Part shown: positions 1 to 6,714 of the stretch, piece after piece
Layout: each line of letters begins with the position of its first letter
How positions within the stretch are numbered: the stretch's first letter is position 1
DNA from: Solirubrobacterales bacterium
Lineage (GTDB): Bacteria; Actinomycetota; Thermoleophilia; Solirubrobacterales; Solirubrobacteraceae
Length of the DNA: 9,499 nucleotides
NCBI GenBank assembly: GCA_025963955.1
Contig: JAOPZU010000308.1
Span: 1 to 9,499 of the forward strand
Reading direction: 5' to 3'
Translations under genes and position numbers: made by a program
The notes under the pieces: generated by a model
The model's database searches: none
Told to the model about the DNA's origin: nothing
The model's input: the letters and a program-made list of their open reading frames with translations, nothing else

Positions 1-233
1 CCGCCGCCGAGTTCGCCGCCGCTCTGGCCGTGACCGCGGGCGTCGAAGCCGACCGCCACCAGGCCCGCGAGCGACGCGGCCCGCGCGAAGTCGAACTGGT
101 TCTCCTTGACCGAGTCGGCGCCGTGGAGGACCAGCACCGCGCCCAGGACGGTGCCGGGCGGGTCGAACCGGGCCCAGGCCAGACCGTGATGCACCCCCGT
201 CGCGCTGGGTGGCTGGCCGTGGACGACACGCAT
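1..233 (-). CDS. Alpha/beta hydrolase, N-terminal part only
   Basis: The first 77 residues of a gene that runs off the left edge, so the catalytic nucleophile, acid and histidine are not visible. What is visible fits the alpha/beta hydrolase (serine aminopeptidase S33-like) fold. A hydrophobic strand leads into VLHGAD (residues 35-40), the usual oxyanion-hole HG motif. A second strand leads into GFDARGHGQSGG (62-73), the common D-x-RGHG-x-S signature. The substrate cannot be predicted from this part; family members include esterases, lipases and peptidases. The start is an ATG at 233, only 23 bp from the chosen lysA start and divergent from it. A GTG at 194 (residue 14) is a later alternative. 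A possible -10 (GATCAT on the minus strand, 247-242) lies 8 nt before the ATG, and there is no Shine-Dalgarno sequence, so leaderless expression is likely. Family call fairly sure, function unknown. Confidence 0.8.
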   Translation of the reverse strand, partial: MRVVHGQPPSATGVHHGLAWARFDPPGTVLGAVLVLHGADSVKENQFDFARAASLAGLVAVGFDARGHGQSGGELGG

Positions 234-240
234 GGCGTGG

Positions 241-247
241 CATGATC
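241..247. promoter_or_regulatory. Overlapping divergent -10 boxes for lysA and the hydrolase
   Basis: CATGATC reads on the plus strand as CATGAT (241-246), preceded by TGG as in an extended -10, and lies 10 nt before the lysA ATG at 257. On the minus strand it reads as GATCAT (247-242), 8 nt before the hydrolase ATG at 233. No convincing -35 was found on either side. The assignment is inferred from the same spacing seen before other genes in the window. Confidence 0.4.
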
Positions 248-256
248 CCCGCCGCC

Positions 257-1549
257 ATGCCCGCCGTCCACCTCGACCCGCGCCTGACCCCGATCTACCC
301 GCTCGGGACCGAGCTGGACGAGCGCGGGCGCCTGCAGCTCGGCGGCTGCGACGCCCTCGAGCTCGCCGCGGAGTTCGGGACCCCGGCGTACGTCGTGGTG
401 GAGCAGGACCTGCGGACCCGCGCGCAGGCGTTCGTCGAGGCCTTCCGCGCGGCCAGCCCGACCGCGCAGGTCGTCTTCGCCTCCAAGGCCTTCCCCTGCA
501 CCGCGGTCTACCGGGTGCTGGCGGAGGAGGGGATCGGCTGCGACGTCGCCAGCGGGGGCGAGCTGGCGAGCGCGCTGCGCGGCGGCTTCGACCCGGCGGT
601 CATCCACCTGCACGGCAACGCGAAGTCCGAGGAGGAGCTCTCCTTCGCGATCGACACCGGCATCGGGGCGATCGTCGTGGACAACCACGACGAGATCGAC
701 CGCCTCACCCGGCTGCTCGCCGAGCGCGGCCGGCGCCAGGCGGTCCTGATCCGCGTCGCGCCCGGCGTCAGCCCGGACACGCACCCGTCGATCTCCACGG
801 GCGGTCCCAACACGAAGTTCGGCTTCAACCTGCCGGAGGCCGCGCACGCGGTCCGCCGCCTGCAGGCCGACCCGAACGTCGAGCTGCGCGGGATCCACTT
901 CCACATCGGCTCGCAGATCATGGAGCTCGCCCCCTTCGGCGCGGCACTGCGCGCGGTCAGCGAGCTCGGCGACTTCCCCGTGTACAACCTCGGCGGCGGG
1001 CTGGGGGTCCAGTACACGACGGACGGCCCGGAGCCGCCGAGCATCGAGGAGTACGCCATCGCGAAGGTCCGCATGGTCGAGGAGCTCTTCGGACCCGGCA
1101 AGACGGTCATCGACGAGCCGGGCCGCGCGCTCACCGCCCGCTCGACCGTCACCCTGTACACCGTGCAGTCCGTGAAGCAGAACGTCGTGAACTGGGTCGC
1201 CGTGGACGGCGGCATGTCCGACAACCTGCGGCCGATGCTCTACGACGCCCGCTACGAGATCGACGTGGTGTCCCGGATGCGGACGCGCGAGGACGCGCCG
1301 GACGACGTCCTCGCCCACGTGACCGGCAAGCACTGCGAGTCCGGTGACGTCCTCGTGCGCGACGCGCGCCTGAACGCACCGCGGGTGGGCGACGTGCTCG
1401 TCACCCCGGTCACCGGCGCCTACGGTCATGCGATGGCCAACACCTACAACGGCAGCCCCCGGCCGCCGGTGATCTTCGTCAAGGACGGCGACGCCCGCGT
1501 CGTCGTCCGCCGCGAAACCCGAGAGGACCTCTTCAGCCGTGACGTCTGA
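257..1549 (+). CDS. lysA: Diaminopimelate decarboxylase (LysA)
   Basis: Cytoplasmic PLP-dependent enzyme of fold type III that decarboxylates meso-2,6-diaminopimelate to L-lysine, the last step of lysine synthesis. The 430-residue product has the family motifs in order. ASKAF carries the Schiff-base lysine (K77). HIGSQI is at 216-221, the phosphate-binding GGG at 246-248 and EPGR at 287-290. CESGD (360-364) holds the substrate-contacting cysteine of the dimer interface. GAYGHAMANTYN (387-398) matches the usual GAY-x-x-SMASNYN. Length is normal for LysA. In-frame starts also exist at 209 (GTG) and 242 (ATG). I chose 257 because the 242 ATG falls inside a likely -10 box and none of the starts has a Shine-Dalgarno. 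The 3' end overlaps hom by 11 bp. A related ornithine or diaminobutyrate decarboxylase is possible on motifs alone, but the neighbours hom and thrC and the CESGD motif favour LysA. Confidence 0.95.
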   Translation: MPAVHLDPRLTPIYPLGTELDERGRLQLGGCDALELAAEFGTPAYVVVEQDLRTRAQAFVEAFRAASPTAQVVFASKAFPCTAVYRVLAEEGIGCDVASGGELASALRGGFDPAVIHLHGNAKSEEELSFAIDTGIGAIVVDNHDEIDRLTRLLAERGRRQAVLIRVAPGVSPDTHPSISTGGPNTKFGFNLPEAAHAVRRLQADPNVELRGIHFHIGSQIMELAPFGAALRAVSELGDFPVYNLGGGLGVQYTTDGPEPPSIEEYAIAKVRMVEELFGPGKTVIDEPGRALTARSTVTLYTVQSVKQNVVNWVAVDGGMSDNLRPMLYDARYEIDVVSRMRTREDAPDDVLAHVTGKHCESGDVLVRDARLNAPRVGDVLVTPVTGAYGHAMANTYNGSPRPPVIFVKDGDARVVVRRETREDLFSRDV

Positions 1550-2792
1550 GCCCGCAGGACCCGAGGACCCGAAGCCCTTCCGGATCGGACTCATCGGCCA
1601 CGGCACCGTCGGCGGTGCGCTCGCCGAGCTGCTGCCCGGCCGCGCCGACCACATCGCGTCGGTGACCGGCATGCGCCCGGTCATCACCGGGGTGCACACG
1701 CGCTCCAACGGCACGAGCTTCGAGGACGTGCTCGAGGGCGCGGACCTCATCGCCGAGCTCATCGGCGGCCTGGAGCCCGCCCGGACCTACGTCCTGCAGG
1801 CGATGGCCGCCGGCAAGCACGTCGTCACCGCCAACAAGCAGCTGCTCGCCCACCACGGCGAGGAGCTGTGGGCCGCGGCGCGCGAGCACGGGGTGCAGCT
1901 GCGCTTCGAGGCCGCCGTCGCGGGCGTCGTCCCGGTCATCCGGGTGCTGCAGGAGTCGCTGGCCGGGGCCCACGTGGACCGCGTCATCGGCATCGTCAAC
2001 GGGACGACGAACTTCATCCTGACGCGGATGGCCGAGACCGGCGCGACGTACGACGAGGCGCTGAAGGAGGCGCAGGCCCTGGGCTACGCGGAGGCCGACC
2101 CGACGGACGACGTCAACGGCAAGGACGCCGCCGCCAAGATGGCGATCCTCGCACGGCTCGCGTTCGACACCCCGGTCCACATCGACGACGTGACCTACGA
2201 GGGCATCGAGCACCTCACGGGGGACGACATGGCCTACGCGCGGGACCTCGGCCTGGGCCTCAAGCTCCTCGGGACCGCCGAGCGGGTCGCGGGCGGCATC
2301 AGCGTCAGCGTCCACCCGGCGTTCCTCTACGGCGGGCATCCGCTCGCGTCGGTGAGCGGTCCGTACAACGCGGTCACCGTCGAGTCCGAGGCGATCACCG
2401 AGATCACCATGTCCGGCCCCGGCGCAGGCGGCCCGCAGACCGCGAGCGCCGTGTTGGGTGACGTCATCAGCGCGATGATCCCGCCCGCCTCCACGCCGGA
2501 GACGACAGAGTCGCTCGCGATCATCCAGGACGTCGAGTCGGCGTTCTACATCCACCTCGAGGTGGCCGACCGGCCGGGTGTGCTCGCCCAGGTCGCGCAG
2601 ATCCTCGGGCTGCAGGGCGCGTCCGTGAAATCGGTCGTGCAGAAGGGGCTCGGCGGGAACGCCCGGCTCGTCATGGTCGTCCACCCCCTGTTGGAGTCGC
2701 GCATGCTCGCCGCGGTCGAGCTGATCGCCGGCCTGGACTTCGTCCGCGGCCGCCCCCGCGTCATCCGCGTCATCGAGGAGACCTTCGAGTGA
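1539..2792 (+). CDS. hom: Homoserine dehydrogenase with C-terminal ACT domain
   Basis: Reduces L-aspartate 4-semialdehyde to L-homoserine with NAD(P)H, the branch point towards threonine and methionine. The 417-residue protein has three parts. The N-terminal Rossmann fold carries GHGTVG (20-25) and ANK (K100). The catalytic domain has [11 protein letters not shown] (151-161) and the conserved block at 178-200, where E185, D196 and K200 have the spacing of the catalytic acid, aspartate and lysine known from yeast homoserine dehydrogenase. A C-terminal ACT domain (about 336-412, starting at [16 protein letters not shown]) is the usual site of threonine feedback inhibition. The start is a GTG inside the lysA 3' end, with GAGAGGA at 1521-1527 as ribosome binding site. 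The 3' end overlaps thrC by four bases (GTGA), implying coupled translation. No attenuator is visible in front of it, so allosteric control through the ACT domain is the likely regulation. Confidence 0.96.
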   Translation: MTSEPAGPEDPKPFRIGLIGHGTVGGALAELLPGRADHIASVTGMRPVITGVHTRSNGTSFEDVLEGADLIAELIGGLEPARTYVLQAMAAGKHVVTANKQLLAHHGEELWAAAREHGVQLRFEAAVAGVVPVIRVLQESLAGAHVDRVIGIVNGTTNFILTRMAETGATYDEALKEAQALGYAEADPTDDVNGKDAAAKMAILARLAFDTPVHIDDVTYEGIEHLTGDDMAYARDLGLGLKLLGTAERVAGGISVSVHPAFLYGGHPLASVSGPYNAVTVESEAITEITMSGPGAGGPQTASAVLGDVISAMIPPASTPETTESLAIIQDVESAFYIHLEVADRPGVLAQVAQILGLQGASVKSVVQKGLGGNARLVMVVHPLLESRMLAAVELIAGLDFVRGRPRVIRVIEETFE

Positions 2793-3853
2793 GCACGTCC
2801 TACCCCTCCGGACCGCCCTGCGCCCAGCGCGGCGGGCACGGTCATCCCGGCCTCATCCACCGCTTCCTCGATCGCCTGCCCTTCGAGGCGGACGACCCGA
2901 TCGTCACGCTGATGGAGGGCTCCACGCCGCTCGTCCACGCCCAGTGGCTCTCCGAGCGCGTCGGGGCGCAGGTGTACCTGAAGATCGAGGGCGCCAATCC
3001 GACGGGGTCGTTCAAGGACCGCGGCATGTGCTGCGCGGTCACGCAGGCGGTCAAGGAGGGTTCCGAAGCCGTCATCTGCGCCTCGACGGGCAACACCGCG
3101 GCCAGTGCGGCGGCCTACGCGGCGCGCGCGGGCCTGCGCGGCGCGGTGATCGTCCCGGACGGCAAGATCGCCACGGGCAAGCTCGCCCAGGCGCTCATGC
3201 ACGGCGCCCGCGTGATCGCGCTGCGCGGCAACTTCGACGAAGCGCTCGAGCTCGTCCGCGAGCTGACCGACAAGCACCCGATCGCCCTGGTCAACTCGGT
3301 CAACCCGTACCGCATCGCCGGGCAGAAGACGGCGGGCTTCGAGCTCGTCGAGGAGCTCGGCCAGATCGACGCGCTGTGCATCCCGGTCGGCAACGCGGGC
3401 AACATCACCGCCTACTGGGAGGGCTTCCAGGAGGCGGGCGTCGCGCCGCGGCTGTTCGGCTTCCAGGCCGCGGGCGCCGCGCCGCTCGTGTCCGGCCTGC
3501 GCGTCGAGAAGCCGGAGACCGTCGCCAGCGCCATCCGGATCGGCAACCCGGCCCGCTGGGAGGAGGCGATGACGGCGATGACCCAGTCGAACGGGCGCAT
3601 CTCTGCCGTCACCGACGAGGAGATCCTCGACGCCTACCGCCTGCTCGCCGCCATGGAGGGCGTCTTCTGCGAGCCGGCGAGCGCCGCCTCGGTCGCCGGC
3701 CTGCTGAAGTTCGGCGCGGACGGCGCGGAGACGGTCGCCTGCGTCCTCACCGGCCATGGCCTGAAGGACCCGCAGACCGCCCTCGAGCAGACCGGCTCCG
3801 TCCTGCCCTGCGAGCCGAACCTGAGCGCGGTGGAGAAGGCGGTCCTGGGCTAG
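2789..3853 (+). CDS. thrC: Threonine synthase
   Basis: PLP-dependent fold type II lyase that converts O-phospho-L-homoserine and water to L-threonine and phosphate, the last threonine step. In the 354-residue protein GSFKDRG (73-79) carries the PLP lysine K76. STGN (99-102) and the phosphate-binding loop GNAGN (201-205) follow, then CEPASAAS (294-301) and TGHGLKDP (321-328), all typical of the short bacterial ThrC class. The start is a GTG overlapping the hom stop by four bases, with GAGGAG at 2775-2780 eight bases upstream. No later ATG or GTG precedes the conserved domain. This leaves about 20 extra N-terminal residues, including CAQRGGHGH, before the usual GLIHR-x-x-DRLPF start of the family. 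It ends the lysA-hom-thrC operon and is followed by a 56-bp convergent gap. Confidence 0.96.
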   Translation: MSTSYPSGPPCAQRGGHGHPGLIHRFLDRLPFEADDPIVTLMEGSTPLVHAQWLSERVGAQVYLKIEGANPTGSFKDRGMCCAVTQAVKEGSEAVICASTGNTAASAAAYAARAGLRGAVIVPDGKIATGKLAQALMHGARVIALRGNFDEALELVRELTDKHPIALVNSVNPYRIAGQKTAGFELVEELGQIDALCIPVGNAGNITAYWEGFQEAGVAPRLFGFQAAGAAPLVSGLRVEKPETVASAIRIGNPARWEEAMTAMTQSNGRISAVTDEEILDAYRLLAAMEGVFCEPASAASVAGLLKFGADGAETVACVLTGHGLKDPQTALEQTGSVLPCEPNLSAVEKAVLG

Positions 3854-3860
3854 CCGTACC

Positions 3861-3900
3861 GGCCCGCGACGGCGGCGACCGGGACGGCCACGGGCGGGCC
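3861..3900. terminator. Possible hairpin between thrC and the DUF427 gene
   Basis: GGCCCGC at 3861-3867 can pair with GCGGGCC at 3894-3900, a perfect 7-bp stem around a 26-nt loop, in the 56-bp gap between two convergent genes. There is no T tract on either strand, so an intrinsic terminator is only a weak call. In DNA this rich in G and C such stems arise easily. Confidence 0.3.
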
Positions 3901-3909
3901 TCGAGCCCC

Positions 3910-4191
3910 CTACTCGCTGACGGTCACGCCCTTCCAGAAGGCCACGCGGTCCTTGATCTCCTTGGCCGCGTCCTTCGGCTCGACGTAGTACCACGCCGCG
4001 TCCTTGTTCTCCTGGCCGTCGACCGTGACCGTGTAGTAGTTCGCGGTGCCCTTCCAGGGGCAGACGGACGTCGTCGGCGTCTCGGTGAACGCTCCCTCCT
4101 TCAGGGAGCTGATGGGGAAGTAGTGGTTCCCCTCGACGACCACGGTGTCGTCGGACTCGGCAATGACGGTGTCGTTCCAGATCGCTCGCAT
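3910..4191 (-). CDS. DUF427 domain protein
   Basis: A 93-residue single-domain protein of the DUF427 family. Its function is unproven; the family is a small beta fold often found alone in actinobacteria. Diagnostic parts are the short N-terminal strand MRAIWNDTVIAES, GNHYFP (21-26), the central CPWKGTANYYTV (44-55, family pattern CPxKGxAxYW) and the aromatic C-terminal segment VAFWKGV (83-89). No signal peptide or membrane segment is present, so it should be cytoplasmic. It lies between thrC and thrB on the opposite strand, convergent with thrC and 59 bp divergent from thrB. It therefore cannot be part of the threonine operon transcript, and nothing ties it to threonine synthesis. TACGCT at 4203-4198 ends 6 nt before the ATG and may be its -10, giving a leaderless message. 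Confidence 0.9.
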   Translation of the reverse strand: MRAIWNDTVIAESDDTVVVEGNHYFPISSLKEGAFTETPTTSVCPWKGTANYYTVTVDGQENKDAAWYYVEPKDAAKEIKDRVAFWKGVTVSE

Positions 4192-4197
4192 GCCCCC

Positions 4198-4203
4198 AGC
4201 GTA
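4198..4203 (-). promoter_or_regulatory. Candidate -10 box of the DUF427 gene
   Basis: On the minus strand TACGCT (TAnnnT) ends 6 nt before the start codon at 4191, which would place the transcription start at or next to the ATG. The bases in between are GGGGGC, too close to the start to act as a normal ribosome binding site. No clear -35 is seen. Confidence 0.45.
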
Positions 4204-4238
4204 GAACCCCCGGATCCCCGTGGTCCGGATGCGCCCGG

Positions 4239-4244
4239 TACGGT
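4239..4244 (+). promoter_or_regulatory. Candidate -10 box of thrB
   Basis: TACGGT (TAnnnT) ends 6 nt before the thrB ATG at 4251, with no Shine-Dalgarno in between. thrB would then have its own leaderless promoter, which it needs because the minus-strand DUF427 gene separates it from thrC. No clear -35 is seen. Confidence 0.45.
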
Positions 4245-4250
4245 CCGCCG

Positions 4251-5105
4251 ATGCAGCGTCGCCGCACCGTCAAGGTCCCCGCCAGCTCCGCCAACCTCGG
4301 CCCGGGGTTCGACGTCCTGGCCGCCGCCCTGGCGCTCCACATGCAGCTCGAGGTGGTGGAGACGGGGACGTTCGCGGTGGTCACCGACCTGCCGATCGCC
4401 ACCGACCGCCGCAACCTCTGCGTGCGCGCCTTCGAGGCGCTGCACCCCGCCGACGGGTTCGAGTTCCGCATCAGCTCGGGGATCCCGCTCAGCGGGGGGC
4501 TGGGGACGAGCGCCGCGGCCTACGTGGCCGGGCTCGTCGCCGCGGACAGCCTGTTCGAGCTGGACGCCGACCTGCTCGCGCACGCCACCGAGCTCGAGGG
4601 GCACCCGGACAACGTCGCCGCCGCCCTCCACGGCGGCGTGGCGATCTGCGCGGACGGCACGTCGACCCGCATCGACGCGCCGACGGGCCTGGAGACCGTG
4701 GTCCTCGTGCCCGACGAGGCGGTGCGGACGAAGCTCGCCCGCGCCGCGCTGCCTGCCGAGGTGCCGATGGGGGAGGCCGTCTTCAACGCGGCGCACGTCG
4801 CGCTGCTCGTCCTCGGCCTGGCCACGTCCGACTACGACCTCATCGCCCGCGGTCTCCAGGACCGGCTGCACCAGCCGCGGCGGGCGCACCTGTTCCCGCG
4901 GTCGATGGACCTCGTCGAGCGGGCGGCCTCCCTGGGGGCGCTCGGCGCGACGATCTCCGGAGCCGGGCCGACGGTTCTCTTCTGGTCCCACTACGAGCAG
5001 ACCCCGGCGCTCATGGACGCGCTCCGCGGCGAGGCGGAGGGGTGGGCCCGGGTGCTGCGCGCGCCGCTGGAGACGATGGGCGCGCAGGTGACCGCGGTGA
5101 CGTGA
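4251..5105 (+). CDS. thrB: Homoserine kinase (GHMP family)
   Basis: Phosphorylates L-homoserine with ATP to O-phospho-L-homoserine, the ThrC substrate. The 284-residue protein shows the three GHMP kinase motifs. The N-terminal PASSANLGPGFD (10-21) is the usual homoserine kinase signature. The phosphate-binding loop is PLSGGLGTSAAA (79-90) and the C-terminal glycine-rich motif is ISGAGPTVL (235-243). EGHPDN (116-121) and DRLHQPRR (204-211) are also typical of ThrB rather than of mevalonate or galactose kinases. The ATG at 4251 follows a TACGGT box with a 6-nt gap and leaves the whole first motif intact. The gene is on the operon strand but 397 bp beyond thrC, with a reverse-strand gene between, so it is probably transcribed separately. 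It converges on the ParA gene with only 7 bp between the two stops. Confidence 0.95.
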   Translation: MQRRRTVKVPASSANLGPGFDVLAAALALHMQLEVVETGTFAVVTDLPIATDRRNLCVRAFEALHPADGFEFRISSGIPLSGGLGTSAAAYVAGLVAADSLFELDADLLAHATELEGHPDNVAAALHGGVAICADGTSTRIDAPTGLETVVLVPDEAVRTKLARAALPAEVPMGEAVFNAAHVALLVLGLATSDYDLIARGLQDRLHQPRRAHLFPRSMDLVERAASLGALGATISGAGPTVLFWSHYEQTPALMDALRGEAEGWARVLRAPLETMGAQVTAVT

Positions 5106-5112
5106 GCGGCCG

Positions 5113-5907
5113 CTACTCGGGCGCCGGGACCGCCGGGAGGTGCTCGGCCAGCCGGCCGCGGGCGTCCTCCCGGCCCAGGCGCCGCAGCACCTCGTCGCCG
5201 AGCAGCAGGTAGTCGCCGGCGAGGTCCGGGCGGTAGTCCAGGATCGAGACCGCGCGCTCCGCGCTGCCGGCGTAGGCGATGGACGAGCGGATCGTCGTGT
5301 CGAACAGCTTGTCCCCGACGTGCTCCCGCAGCGAGGCGAAGGCCTCCCGCGAGTGGACCGTCCGCATGTCGGCGATGTTGAAGAACACCCCGAGCCAGGT
5401 CAGGCCGGGGTTGAGGCCGTCGCGGGCCAGGTCGATGACCTCCAGCGCCTGCTCCACCCCTTGCAGCGCGAAGTACTGCGCCTCCGAGGAGACCAGGGCG
5501 TAGTCCGCGGCGACCAGCGCGTTGACGGTCAGCAGCCCGAGCGCCGGGGGACAGTCGATGAGGATCACGTCGTACGGCTCCTCGACCTCGCGCAGCGCCT
5601 TGCGCATGGTCAGCTCGCGGCCCATCTTGCCGGCGAGCTGCAGCTCGGCCTCGGCCAGGGTCAGGTTCGCGGGGATGACGTCCTGGTGGATCGCAGCACC
5701 GGCCTTCGCCTTCCCGGTGAGCACCTCGGCGATCGTCGGCTCCGCCTCCGGCGGGATGTCGAAGTAGTCCGAGAGGTTGCCCTGGGGATCCAGGTCGATC
5801 GCCAGGACCTTCAGCCCGGCCAGCCGGAGGACGTCGGTGAGGGTGCGCACCGTCGTCGTCTTCCCGGTGCCGCCCTTCTGGGAGAGGATCGCGATCTTGT
5901 CGGCCAC
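5113..5907 (-). CDS. ParA/Soj-type ATPase, orphan
   Basis: A deviant Walker A ATPase of the ParA/Soj group (264 residues from the GTG at 5907), cytoplasmic, of the type that segregates or positions DNA or protein complexes by ATP-dependent dimerisation on nucleoid DNA. Visible motifs are the deviant Walker A KGGTGKTT (11-18) with signature lysine K11, IDLDPQGN (37-44), Walker B VILIDCPP (114-121), SSEAQYFALQG (140-150) and the Soj-like tail RSSIAYAGSAERAVSILDY (207-225). There is no DNA-binding N-terminal extension and no MinD-type C-terminal amphipathic helix. No parB gene lies next to it, so the partner is unknown. It is unlikely to be the chromosomal parA, which normally pairs with parB. 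An in-frame ATG at 5937 exists, but a GATACT -10-like box sits between the two starts, favouring 5907. It lies 84 bp downstream of the FHA gene on the same strand. Confidence 0.9.
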   Translation of the reverse strand: MADKIAILSQKGGTGKTTTVRTLTDVLRLAGLKVLAIDLDPQGNLSDYFDIPPEAEPTIAEVLTGKAKAGAAIHQDVIPANLTLAEAELQLAGKMGRELTMRKALREVEEPYDVILIDCPPALGLLTVNALVAADYALVSSEAQYFALQGVEQALEVIDLARDGLNPGLTWLGVFFNIADMRTVHSREAFASLREHVGDKLFDTTIRSSIAYAGSAERAVSILDYRPDLAGDYLLLGDEVLRRLGREDARGRLAEHLPAVPAPE

Positions 5908-5914
5908 GGGCCGG

Positions 5915-5920
5915 AGTATC
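5915..5920 (-). promoter_or_regulatory. Candidate -10 box of the ParA gene
   Basis: On the minus strand GATACT ends 7 nt before the GTG at 5907. If it is the -10, the alternative ATG at 5937 would lie upstream of the transcription start. Readthrough from the FHA gene remains possible. Confidence 0.4.
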
Positions 5921-5991
5921 GCGGAAGCGCCCGGCACCCACCTCTCGCGGGGGCGCCGGCACGGACGTCCGGGGGGTCCGGCAGCGGGGGC

Positions 5992-6573
5992 TCAGCTCGC
6001 CGAGCTGCCCGACAGGCCGGCGTCCACGAGCGCGGGCTGCTCGAGCGTGTCGTCCACCAGGACGAGCAGCCGGTGGCGGCCCACGACGATCTCGTCGCCG
6101 TCCACCAGCGGCCGGCTGCTGACGCGCTCGCCGTCGACGAAGACGCCGTTCAGCGAACGGTCGTCGAGCACGTGCAGGCCGTCCTCGCGGCGGACGAGCA
6201 GCGCGTGGCGGCGGGAGACGGTGGGGTCGTCGAAGCGGATCTCCGCGCTCAGCGTCCGCCCGATGCGTGTGGTCTCCGCCGCGAGCGGGACCACGCGCAG
6301 GTCCTCGCCGTCGAGGAAGGCGACGTGGGCAGTGACCTCGGGGTGGGTGAGCTCCCGGGCCCGGGCCATCAGCTCGTCGTGCTCGCTGAGACCGGCCGCG
6401 GCGCGACGCTGGAAGCGGCCCGCGGCGAAAAGGGACGCGCGGGCGTAGTCCTTCTGCCCGCAGCTCGGGCACGCGCCGAGCGTCTCGGTCGCGGCGAGCG
6501 TCACCACGTATCCGCAGTTCTCGCACCGGAACGACCCGGTGCCTGCCATGGTGCCCGACGTCAAAGCATCCAT
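5992..6573 (-). CDS. Zinc-ribbon and FHA-domain protein
   Basis: A 193-residue soluble protein with two recognisable modules. Residues 17-38 form a four-cysteine zinc ribbon (C17-x-x-C20 and C35-x-x-C38). Residues 85-172 form an FHA domain, a phosphothreonine-binding module: RIGR (103-106), SRRH (120-123) and LNGVFVDG (141-148) are the conserved loop motifs, including the arginine, serine and histidine that hold the phosphopeptide loops. A charged linker of about 40 residues joins them. FHA proteins of actinobacteria usually read out PknB-type Ser/Thr kinases; the partner here is unknown. The ATG at 6573 is well supported by GAGAGGAGA (6589-6581) with about 8 nt spacing. A 17-bp palindrome touches the upstream edge of this ribosome binding site. 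The gene precedes the ParA gene on the same strand, so a joint role is possible but unproven. Confidence 0.88.
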   Translation of the reverse strand: MDALTSGTMAGTGSFRCENCGYVVTLAATETLGACPSCGQKDYARASLFAAGRFQRRAAAGLSEHDELMARARELTHPEVTAHVAFLDGEDLRVVPLAAETTRIGRTLSAEIRFDDPTVSRRHALLVRREDGLHVLDDRSLNGVFVDGERVSSRPLVDGDEIVVGRHRLLVLVDDTLEQPALVDAGLSGSSAS

Positions 6574-6574
6574 T

Positions 6575-6671
6575 CGACCGTCTCCTCTCGCACGGTCGGA
6601 CCGTGCTTGCCGACCGCAGTGGGGTGAGGATCGTCCCCGGTCGTAAGCAGTGACTAAATCGCCGCCGACCG
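6575..6671. repeat. Array of CGACCG/CGGTCG hexamers in the divergent intergenic region
   Basis: The hexamer CGACCG, or its complement CGGTCG, occurs at 6575-6580, 6593-6598, 6611-6616, 6638-6643 and 6666-6671. The first three starts are exactly 18 bp apart and alternate in orientation. The array fills the upstream region of the FHA gene and lies between two divergent genes, as a cluster of regulator binding sites would. The function is inferred. Confidence 0.5.
6590..6606. promoter_or_regulatory. 17-bp perfect palindrome next to the FHA ribosome binding site
   Basis: GCACGGTC-G-GACCGTGC is a perfect dyad with 8-bp arms and a one-base centre. It lies directly upstream of the FHA gene Shine-Dalgarno (6589-6581). 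As DNA it looks like an operator for a dimeric regulator. In the mRNA it could also fold as a 7-bp stem with a 3-nt loop next to the ribosome binding site. Confidence 0.5.
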
Positions 6672-6702
6672 TCGGTGTCCGGGCTGACCTCGACGGCGGG
6701 GG

Positions 6703-6708
6703 TACCCT
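6703..6708 (+). promoter_or_regulatory. Candidate -10 box for the cysteine-rich small protein gene
   Basis: TACCCT (TAnnnT) lies 78 nt before the ATG at 6787. If used, transcription would begin near 6715, just before the first leader hairpin. No clear -35 was found. The call rests on the hexamer and on the structured leader that follows. Confidence 0.3.
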
Positions 6709-6714
6709 CGGCCC

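Noticed and set aside
3854..4250. Mobile-element origin for the DUF427 insertion
   Set aside because: No transposase, terminal inverted repeats or target duplications are seen, and base composition matches the neighbours.
2546..4471. 641-codon open frame on the minus strand across hom, thrC and DUF427
   Set aside because: Shadow frame of high-GC coding DNA: low-complexity R/G/A/D-rich translation with no domain, while the plus-strand frames encode clear Hom and ThrC motifs.
2944..5091. 715-codon open frame on the plus strand across thrC, DUF427 and thrB
   Set aside because: Arginine/glycine/proline-rich shadow translation in the wrong frame. The real thrC and thrB frames carry the family motifs.
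5962..5980. Palindrome CGGACGTCCG (5962-5971) and overlapping CGGAC/GTCCG stem between the FHA and ParA genes
   Set aside because: Short GC-rich dyads like this are expected by chance here. It has no T tract and no repeat elsewhere in the window, so I do not call a terminator or operator.
4991..6526. 511-codon minus-strand frame over ParA and FHA genes
   Set aside because: Out of frame with the ParA Walker motifs and the FHA loops; the translation is repetitive and arginine-rich.
5140..6627. 495-codon plus-strand frame opposite ParA and FHA genes
   Set aside because: Antisense shadow of two well-supported genes, with composition typical of complementary-strand frames in GC-rich DNA.
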